DNA of 8,306 bases. Source: JADJQU01 sp035490315 (GTDB lineage Bacteria > Planctomycetota > UBA1135 > GCA-002686595). The notes below the pieces were generated by a model. That model saw nothing but the letters and a program-made list of their open reading frames with translations. It did not search any database and was not told where the DNA came from. Below, piece by piece: positions 1-5,677 of this stretch. How positions within the stretch are numbered: the first letter of the stretch is position 1; each line of letters starts with the position of its first letter. The stretch lies in the NCBI GenBank assembly GCA_035490315.1, contig DATHET010000095.1, forward strand, positions 1 through 8,306, written 5' to 3'. The translations under genes were made by a program, and so were the position numbers.

Positions 1-708
1 GCCGCCCCGCCCGCCCTCGAAGGTGCAACCCGAGGCGAACAGCCCGAATCCGCGGCCGGAGAACGCCGGGCCGCCGTTGCCACCGCGCGGCGCCGACTCG
101 TCGCTGCCATAGCCGCCTTCGAGGTTGCAGTCGTAGAGGCCGACGATGGAATCGACCGAGTCCATACCCGGCCCGCCGTCGATTGGGGTGAAGCCGCCGA
201 GGTAGCCCGGGTAGCCGCCCACGATCCCGCAGTTGGAGAACACCACGTTCACCGCGGAATCGAGCAGCACGCCGCTGCCGCTGAAGGTCTGGCTCTGGTT
301 GGACGCCGCGCCTTCGAAATGGCTGCCTTCCACCCGGACGTTTCCCGTCACGTCCCGGATCTCGAGCGCCGTCCCCGTGCTCGTCGTGACGCCGCCCTTG
401 ACCGAGAGTCGGCTCAGCACCACGTACTGGGTGGGCCCTAGATTCTTGACCACGACCTGGCCCGTGATCTTCGCCAGGCCCGTTCCCAGCGCGAACACCT
501 GCACGGACTTGCCGTCGATCGTGAACGACGCATAGATCCCGGGCGTCACCAGCAGCGACTCGCCCTCGAGCGCCGCGTTGACGGCGGCCTGCAAGGTGGT
601 GAAGGTCCCGGCCTGGGGCCTCTCGGCGATCCGCACGCTTCCGGCCTGCGCGAATCCAGCACTCGATCCGAGAGCGAGAACGACTCCAATCAGTCGACGC
701 AGCATCAT
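1..708 (-). CDS. Secreted right-handed beta-helix (pectate-lyase-like) protein, 5' part
   Basis: This frame is open from an ATG at 708 to the left edge, giving 236 residues of a longer protein with the C-terminus outside the window. Residues 1-22 form a clear signal peptide: MMLRR, a hydrophobic core (LIGVVLALGSSAGF), then AQA before Gly23. The mature part begins with a segment of the type 'GTFTTLQAAVNAALEGESLLVTPGIY' (about residues 34-59, with T, LQAAV, A, G, LLV and PGIY as key positions). This is the usual opening of parallel beta-helix proteins, where the first coil caps the helix. Short repeats of valine/leucine strands and turns follow (LSRLSVKGG, VRVEGSHFEG, VFSNCGIVGG, LYDCNLEGG, LFASGCTFEGG). 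Gly-rich loops become frequent after about residue 160. The GSHF/NCGI/DCNL/GCTF spacing is typical of helix rungs. I infer an exported surface or extracellular protein; no catalytic residues can be assigned from this part. Such proteins are common in Planctomycetota. A second ATG follows immediately at 705. The family assignment is fairly sure; the function is unknown. Confidence 0.82.
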   Translation of the reverse strand, partial: MMLRRLIGVVLALGSSAGFAQAGSVRIAERPQAGTFTTLQAAVNAALEGESLLVTPGIYASFTIDGKSVQVFALGTGLAKITGQVVVKNLGPTQYVVLSRLSVKGGVTTSTGTALEIRDVTGNVRVEGSHFEGAASNQSQTFSGSGVLLDSAVNVVFSNCGIVGGYPGYLGGFTPIDGGPGMDSVDSIVGLYDCNLEGGYGSDESAPRGGNGGPAFSGRGFGLFASGCTFEGGRGG

Positions 709-714
709 GGTTTT

Positions 715-719
715 TCTCC
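715..719 (-). promoter_or_regulatory. Ribosome binding site of the beta-helix gene
   Basis: Reading the minus strand, GGAGA lies just before the ATG at 708, with seven bases between GGAG and the start codon. It is the clearest Shine-Dalgarno sequence in the window and fixes this start. The other gene starts have weak sites or none. Confidence 0.6.
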
Positions 720-907
720 GGGGGCTCGAGCGGACAGTATGCCCAGTTGCCACAAAAGGAGGGTCGGCGTTCTCTGGGGCTCCGTCGACAAGGCTTCAGG
801 ACCGTGCGTGAGCAGCCCACCTGAGCGAGAACACCTGGGCCCTCCCATGGCAATTGGATTCGGGGCTGGGGTCCGTGACAGCCAATCCTCGGGAAGAGCG
901 GCTCGGG

Positions 908-939
908 GCCCGGAACGGCACGGTTGCCGAGCACCGGGC
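908..939 (+). promoter_or_regulatory. Nested stem-loop just upstream of the DinB-family gene
   Basis: An outer stem GCCCGG (908-913) pairs with CCGGGC (934-939). Inside it, CGGCA (916-920) pairs perfectly with TGCCG (925-929) around a four-base loop, CGGT. The two stems are separated by an AA/AGCA internal loop. The structure ends 21 bases before the ATG at 961. There is no T-run after it, so it is not a typical intrinsic terminator. It could be a leader structure of the DinB gene, a protein-binding palindrome in the divergent promoter region (709-960), or chance in GC-rich DNA. I see no convincing -35/-10 pair in this intergenic region. Confidence 0.3.
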
Positions 940-960
940 TGGACGGGTTAAGCTCCCGAA

Positions 961-1494
961 ATGCCCCTGGATGTCTCCCCGCTGGGCCTGGCCGTGGCCA
1001 TCGACCGCCTCGAGCGGGGGCCCGTGCTCGTGACCGCCTTGGCCGAGCGCTTCCCGGACGAGCAGATGCGCTGGAAGCCCGCGCCCGAGCAATGGTCGCT
1101 GCTCGAGGTCCTCAATCACCTCGCCGACGAGGAGGTTTCCGATTTCCGCGACCGCATCGAGCGCACGCTGCGCGATCCGGCCGAGGCCTGGCCGTCGATC
1201 GATCCTCAGACGTGGGCCAAGGACCGCGGGTACAACGAGCGCGATCCCGCGGAGTCGCTGCAACGTTGCCTTGCCGAGCGCCGGGCATCGATTGGATGGC
1301 TGCGGGGGCTGAAGGGCGCGAAGTGGGGAAACGAGTACATGCATCCGAAGGCCGGAGCGATTTCGGCGCGCATGCTGCTCGCGAATTGGATCGCCCACGA
1401 TCTCTTGCACGCGCGTCAGATGCTTCGGTTGCACCATGCATGGCTTGGGGCGCAGGCGGCACCTGACAAGCTGGACTACGCGGGGAAGTGGTGA
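961..1494 (+). CDS. DinB-superfamily protein (DinB_2-like putative metal-dependent enzyme)
   Basis: This is a 177-residue protein with the normal length and layout of the DinB/YfiT four-helix-bundle superfamily. The N-terminal helix is followed by 'RWKPAPEQWSLLEVLNHLADEE' (residues 37-58; key residues W38, P40, W45, S46 and H53). The C-terminal helix carries NWIAHDLLHARQM (142-154) with H146 and H150. H53, H146 and H150 form the metal-binding His triad expected in active members. Family members include bacillithiol- or mycothiol-dependent transferases and many proteins of unknown substrate, often linked to stress or detoxification; the substrate here cannot be told. The start is fixed by an in-frame TAA at 949-951, leaving ATG 961 as the first start. 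No good Shine-Dalgarno sequence precedes it. Its stop overlaps the start of the next gene, so the two are probably translated together. The protein has no signal peptide and should be cytoplasmic. Confidence 0.85.
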   Translation: MPLDVSPLGLAVAIDRLERGPVLVTALAERFPDEQMRWKPAPEQWSLLEVLNHLADEEVSDFRDRIERTLRDPAEAWPSIDPQTWAKDRGYNERDPAESLQRCLAERRASIGWLRGLKGAKWGNEYMHPKAGAISARMLLANWIAHDLLHARQMLRLHHAWLGAQAAPDKLDYAGKW

Positions 1495-3956
1495 GGAAGC
1501 TCGCGGCTGGGCTTGCGTTGCTCGCGCTGCTCGTCGCGGCATTCTGGATGCTTCGCGGAGCGAGTTGGGAAGCCGCGGAGGTCGATCCGTCCGCGTCGCA
1601 GCCGCGCGTCCAGCCAGACAGCGGCGTCGCTCCGATTGAGCCGGCGGACACGAAGCCGATCGAAACGCAATCCGAGCCGGTACGGATGGCGGCTGAATCT
1701 CCACCGGCGCCGACTGCGGCCATTGCACCCGCGATGGTCATCGTCGTGCTCGACAGCGAATTGCAGCCGCTGCCTGATGTCCGTCTGATGGTGCTCGACT
1801 CGCAGGATCAGTTCCGGACGGCAAGAACGGATGAGACGGGGCGTGCGAGTTTCGAGCCTCGAACGGACCGCGGCATCGTGTTCCTCATGCCGCGCGAGGC
1901 CCAGCCCCTGCGCGAGGACATCGATCTCTCCGGCGGAGAACGTAGGATCGTCCTGCCCGCCGGAGTCGAGCTCTCGGGCTGGGTCACGGTCGGTGGCACG
2001 GCGCCCGCGCAGAAGATTTCGCTCTACCTGGAAAGCGATCAGGCCTTGTTCGACGTCCCCGAAAACGTCCCCAAGGTGCGCGAGTTCCTGATGCTCCATT
2101 CCGGTCGCCATGCCTTTACCGCCGTCGGCGCGACAGACTCTCGGGGCAGATTCAGCTTTCGCGGTCTCGACCCGCGATGGAGTGGTGAGATCACGGTTCC
2201 GCGCGAGTATCTGGTGCGGCACGCGGGCATCGCGGGCTCGAGCAAGCGCAGTCTGCGTATCGAGCGACCGCAGCCCGGTCTGCTCATCGATCTCGAACAA
2301 CTGCCGCTGCTTCGAGGACGCGTCGTCGCGGAAAGCGGGGTGGAATCGATCAAGAAGCTACTGTCCGTGAGTTGCGCCTTCTACAACGGAGCGGCGACTC
2401 TCTACGCCTTGACGACAAGGACGGATGCGAACGGGCGCTTCGCATTTGCAGCTGAGCCGGACTTTACGGAGGTCCGGTTGGTGGTCGAATCCCCATTGGG
2501 TGATCTCGTTCAAAGGATGACCAGCGCCAAAATCGGCGACGATCTCGACGTCGGCGATCTCGTGCTCGTCACGAAGTCGCCCACTGGGCTGGAGCTCGTG
2601 ATTCGAGTGCAGGATTCCGAGGGAAAGCCGATCGTCGCAGCCCTCGGACGAACCACGCTCGAGCCGAATGGCCGCTTCAGCGACGAGCGCGGCGAAATCC
2701 GCTGGAAAGATCAGCCGGAAGGCGAAATGGAGGTCCGGCTCGCGGCGGACGGATTCTGGCCCGTGAAAAAGAGCATCATCGTGCCCGCGGCCGAGATGAC
2801 AGTGATCACTCTGTTGCCGTGCAACGAGCTCGCGATCACGATCGAGGATGAGCAGGGTGCAGGAGTGTCAGGAATCGAATTGGGACTGAGCTGCGGCGTG
2901 CAGAATCTCTTTCCGAACCAGGAAGGCGATTTCCAGGATCGCAAGCATTTCAGTGGGGTCGGCTTGCGGGAGAACGACGAATCGGGGGAGCGCTGGCAGT
3001 CTTTTCGGCCGCTCCACGCTGGGCAATTCGTCGTCCAGCGCATCCCAGCAAGCTTGGAATTGAACTTGCGAGTCATCGACAGCCTGCGCGTCGAGCTGCT
3101 GGCACAGACGATTCCGGCCCTGGCCCCCGATGAGCGGCGCGAGCTGTCTCTGCACCTGGAGCGCGCACTGAGGACGATCGTCGTCACCGTGTGCGATGAA
3201 CAGGCGCGCCCGCTTCCCGCGACACAAGTATTGATCGAGGACCCGGGCGGTCCGTTTCGCAAGGCAGGCGGTCGCGCAAATGCGTCGGGGCAGTTCCGCA
3301 TGGAGGGTCTCTCCGCGTCCCGCGTGCATCTGAGCGCGGAACACGAGGGTTACGGGAACACCGCGCGCAACGACGTCGTGCTCGACCAGCCGCTGACCGA
3401 GGTGACGCTGGTCCTGCGCAATGGGCGCAAGGTTGCCGTCGAGGTCGTGGATGTCCAAGGCCATGCCGTCGACATGGACGCGGAGTGGCCCAATGGCTTG
3501 AGCGCCGCGCGACCTGGCGGAAACGCGGAGTGGTCCGCGACGCGAATCGGTGCCAATCGATTCGAGTTCCGCGACCTGCCTCGCGACGGCCTGGATGCAA
3601 CGCTGCGTCTGTCGGGGAATTCCTATCCCTTGCCGCTCGCACCGGATCAGACCAGCGCGCGGATCGAGATTCCGGTGCACGGACGGATCGAAGCAAGCCT
3701 CGCAGCTCCTTCGAGTGCGCCTCGCTCACCGTATGTGCTGCGCGTTGCCCGCCGAGGCTCGACCGAACCGGTCTTGACTCGTCACGTCGACCAGGCCGTC
3801 GAGACGACCCTGGTCTTTCCATCCGTTTCTCCTGGCGAATACGAGGTTTTCTTCGTCTCCGAGTCCGCGAAGCTGCCCCAGCCGCTCACTCCGGCGCAAT
3901 CGGTAACGGTCATCGCCGGAGCCACGGCAAAGCTGTCTCTGCACTACCCGGAGTGA
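1488..3956 (+). CDS. Membrane-anchored multi-domain protein with carboxypeptidase-regulatory-like repeats
   Basis: This is an 822-residue protein starting at a GTG. A second GTG at 1491 would give a 4-base GTGA overlap with the DinB stop and better spacing from GGGGA (1482-1486), so 1491 is an equally good start. Residues 4-23 are a hydrophobic segment after MVRK, either a signal anchor or an uncleaved signal peptide. A Pro/Glu/Ser/Ala-rich linker follows (about 31-82). The rest is a chain of beta-sandwich units of the carboxypeptidase-regulatory-like (CarboxypepD_reg/Cna-B) type. These are recognised by 'V.D.....PL....V' strands and the T-D-x-x-G-R-x-x-F turn: TDETGRASF (114-122), TDSRGRFSF (216-224), TDANGRFAF (312-320), SDERGEIRW (398-406), and a later NASGQFRMEGL. 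I count about seven or eight units, the last ones more divergent. No catalytic domain is visible. I infer an envelope protein facing the periplasm or surface, perhaps structural or ligand-binding. Such proteins are frequent in Planctomycetota. The function is unknown. Confidence 0.8.
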   Translation: MVRKLAAGLALLALLVAAFWMLRGASWEAAEVDPSASQPRVQPDSGVAPIEPADTKPIETQSEPVRMAAESPPAPTAAIAPAMVIVVLDSELQPLPDVRLMVLDSQDQFRTARTDETGRASFEPRTDRGIVFLMPREAQPLREDIDLSGGERRIVLPAGVELSGWVTVGGTAPAQKISLYLESDQALFDVPENVPKVREFLMLHSGRHAFTAVGATDSRGRFSFRGLDPRWSGEITVPREYLVRHAGIAGSSKRSLRIERPQPGLLIDLEQLPLLRGRVVAESGVESIKKLLSVSCAFYNGAATLYALTTRTDANGRFAFAAEPDFTEVRLVVESPLGDLVQRMTSAKIGDDLDVGDLVLVTKSPTGLELVIRVQDSEGKPIVAALGRTTLEPNGRFSDERGEIRWKDQPEGEMEVRLAADGFWPVKKSIIVPAAEMTVITLLPCNELAITIEDEQGAGVSGIELGLSCGVQNLFPNQEGDFQDRKHFSGVGLRENDESGERWQSFRPLHAGQFVVQRIPASLELNLRVIDSLRVELLAQTIPALAPDERRELSLHLERALRTIVVTVCDEQARPLPATQVLIEDPGGPFRKAGGRANASGQFRMEGLSASRVHLSAEHEGYGNTARNDVVLDQPLTEVTLVLRNGRKVAVEVVDVQGHAVDMDAEWPNGLSAARPGGNAEWSATRIGANRFEFRDLPRDGLDATLRLSGNSYPLPLAPDQTSARIEIPVHGRIEASLAAPSSAPRSPYVLRVARRGSTEPVLTRHVDQAVETTLVFPSVSPGEYEVFFVSESAKLPQPLTPAQSVTVIAGATAKLSLHYPE

Positions 3957-3972
3957 GCGCGGGCCTCAGCTC
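3951..3972. terminator. Hairpin covering the convergent stop codons (possible bidirectional terminator)
   Basis: GAGTGAG (3951-3957) can pair with CTCAGCTC (3965-3972), with one bulged G at 3969 and a loop of CGCGGGC. The stop codons of both converging genes lie inside the stem. The stem is short and has no T-run on either side, so termination is only a suggestion from its position. The intergenic space is just 9 bases (3957-3965), leaving no other room for a terminator between the genes. Confidence 0.25.
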
Positions 3973-4208
3973 GGAACCAGCTTCGCAATGCTCTCGACCG
4001 TGTCGAAATCACCCGGGTCGAAGGGCCGCGCCGCGAAGTCGACGGCGTAGCGTGTCTCGAGGAAGGCGACGATCTCGAGCACGTCGATCGAGTCCAGCCG
4101 ACCGCTGGTGATCAGACGCTCGCCGTCGGCGAGGGCGGCACCCTCGCCCTTGCGAGCCAGGAGCTCGCCGACGAACGCGCGGATCTCGATCTGCGCGGCT
4201 TCCATCAT
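3966..4208 (-). CDS. Acyl/aminoacyl carrier protein (DltC-like, phosphopantetheine-binding)
   Basis: This is an 80-residue protein, the usual size of a free-standing carrier protein such as DltC. It is acidic, with the four-helix carrier pattern: helix 1 (IEIRAFVGELLARK, 7-20), a loop, then the attachment motif GRLDSIDVLEIVAFLE (36-51), and a C-terminal helix near DTVESIAKLV. Ser40 in D-S-I-D is the predicted 4'-phosphopantetheine site; DSxD/DSxE is the variant also seen in DltC-type carriers. The phosphopantetheinyl transferase must be encoded elsewhere. ATG 4208 is chosen because it gives an ATGA overlap with the stop of the preceding MBOAT gene; a second ATG at 4205 follows at once. The reading frame is open further upstream, but that extension (to 4325) lies inside the MBOAT gene and reads as non-protein-like Arg/Pro-rich sequence. 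The operon context points to carrying an activated amino acid from the ligase to the MBOAT, rather than to fatty acid synthesis. Confidence 0.88.
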   Translation of the reverse strand: MMEAAQIEIRAFVGELLARKGEGAALADGERLITSGRLDSIDVLEIVAFLETRYAVDFAARPFDPGDFDTVESIAKLVPS

Positions 4209-5677
4209 GCGTGCAGGCCCGTCAGCGAGACGAGAAAACGCAGACGGTCGGAAAGACTCCCGGGTCCCGGGATCTCGAGCACTTTCAGCAGGCAGAAGAA
4301 TCCGAGGACCAGCGCGGGACGCCACACGCGCCGTCGGATCCAGTGCTCAGCGGCGAGATTGGGGCGCTTGCGGAGTTGCGATACGCCGATCGCGATTCCG
4401 AGCACGAGGCAGTAGGCCATGTAAGCGTGCATCGAGAGCAGCGCCTTCCAGGGTCCGAGATGCGCCATGTGCTCGAGATCGCGCAGATAGTGAAACAGGA
4501 AGTTTCCGAAAGTCGCCGCCGCCAGCGTCGCGGCGAAACGTCGCAGCCTCGGATGGGCTTTGAAGTATCGGAAGTACGTCGGATAGAAGAAGACGTCGAC
4601 CAGCACTTCCTTGAAATAATAGAAGTAGCGATTCCAGAAATCGGCGATCGTCGCCGACTCCAGCGGCCGCCAGGTGTTGCGCAGGGCCCTGAAGCCGCTC
4701 GCTCGGGCGCAGGCGACGAGCACGTGACCCCAGATCGCCAGGACCAGCATGTCGTCGGCGAAATCGGCGACCAGGGACAGCCAGGTCGTCACGAGCGGAT
4801 GGGCGATCCCCGCGGCGCTGTCGCGCAGGATCGCCGGCGCGATCGGAAGATCGAGGTCGAAGGAGATTCCGAGCCGTGAAAGCGGACCATTCGCCTTGCC
4901 GTCGCTCAAGTCCTTGATGAGCTTGTGCAGCATCACCAGGAGTCCCGCCCAGACGAGCAGCTTCACCGCCTTGAGCTGGCAGATCGCGAGCTCCTCCGGC
5001 GTCTTCGCTTCGATCTTGTCGAGATAGCCGCCGCCCTTGGGAATCGGATTCGCCGTCACGTTCGAGCCGAACCAGAAGGGCAGGTACTGGCCGACCACGA
5101 GCAGCGACGATCGCGTGGGCTCCGGATACAGGGCCGAGTAGGCGAGGAACCACAGATAGCGACCGAGCACGACCAGGAACGCGAAGATCAGCACGCGCGC
5201 GATCGGGTCCAAAGACGTGCCGGTCGCGATGACCGCGAGCGTCAGGAAGAACGTCAGGAGCAACAGGATCGGCCGGCGCAGGATCGCGGGTCGCGGAGTG
5301 CGCTTCAGCGCGACATTGAAGGCGACGCAGAAACCGAGGGCGCTGAGGATCGCCGCTGGCCGCAGCAATCGCCAGTCGATCTGCGTCGCGACTCCGTTGC
5401 GCACGCTGAACATGCGCGCCATTTCCCAGGGGAAGGTCGTGTGCCGGAACAGCCAGTACATCGTCGCGATGGCGATCACCCAGCGCCGATGGGCGGGCAG
5501 AAAAGTCACAGCGGCGAGGATCGCCGTCATTTCCGCCCACCAGGGCCGGTGGTGGAGCCAAAGACCGAGGGCGAGAGCAGCGAGGATCGCGAGCTTGCCC
5601 GGCACGGTCTGGGCAAGTCGAACGATGGTCGGATAGGTCTCGAGCTGCGGTACGAGCGTGAAGCGGCGCGCGCTCAT
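4205..5677 (-). CDS. MBOAT-family membrane O-acyltransferase (DltB-like)
   Basis: This is a 490-residue polytopic membrane protein with about ten hydrophobic segments (for example 28-41, 51-60, 66-76, 108-122, 137-152, 161-182, 237-251, 310-324, 383-396, 414-432, 452-466). The MBOAT signature region is visible: SATIADFWNRYFYYFKEVL (341-359) with F347-W348, then VFFYPTYFRYF (362-372), matching the 'S...FW.RW......YLYIPL' region of AlgI, PatA and DltB. The likely catalytic His is H396 in FGNFLFHYLRD (390-400), replacing the commoner W-H-G motif. DltB and AlgI proteins are mostly near 400 to 500 residues, so the length fits. ATG 5677 overlaps the ligase stop by one base (TGATG), and AGGA at 5687-5690 stands 9 bases upstream. 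An open frame continues upstream to 6370, but its extra 231 residues are an out-of-frame reading of the ligase. The role inferred from context is to take the aminoacyl group from the carrier protein and move it to an extracytoplasmic acceptor. The acceptor is unknown. Confidence 0.86.
   Translation of the reverse strand: MSARRFTLVPQLETYPTIVRLAQTVPGKLAILAALALGLWLHHRPWWAEMTAILAAVTFLPAHRRWVIAIATMYWLFRHTTFPWEMARMFSVRNGVATQIDWRLLRPAAILSALGFCVAFNVALKRTPRPAILRRPILLLLTFFLTLAVIATGTSLDPIARVLIFAFLVVLGRYLWFLAYSALYPEPTRSSLLVVGQYLPFWFGSNVTANPIPKGGGYLDKIEAKTPEELAICQLKAVKLLVWAGLLVMLHKLIKDLSDGKANGPLSRLGISFDLDLPIAPAILRDSAAGIAHPLVTTWLSLVADFADDMLVLAIWGHVLVACARASGFRALRNTWRPLESATIADFWNRYFYYFKEVLVDVFFYPTYFRYFKAHPRLRRFAATLAAATFGNFLFHYLRDLEHMAHLGPWKALLSMHAYMAYCLVLGIAIGVSQLRKRPNLAAEHWIRRRVWRPALVLGFFCLLKVLEIPGPGSLSDRLRFLVSLTGLHA

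Noticed and set aside
796..1728. 310-codon minus-strand frame opposite the DinB gene
   Set aside because: It is antisense to a well-supported DinB protein, Arg/Pro-rich and without domains.
2868..3680. 270-codon minus-strand frame opposite the repeat protein
   Set aside because: It is a mirror frame; the plus-strand protein has repeated beta-sandwich signatures across the same bases.
4209..4325. 39-residue N-terminal extension of the carrier protein
   Set aside because: It overlaps the MBOAT coding sequence and reads as Arg/Pro/Ser-rich. The carrier fold begins at the tandem ATG at 4208/4205, which gives normal family length.
4347..5561. 404-codon minus-strand frame inside the MBOAT gene
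   Set aside because: It is a shifted frame of the MBOAT gene with an Arg/Pro/Asp-rich composition and no membrane segments.
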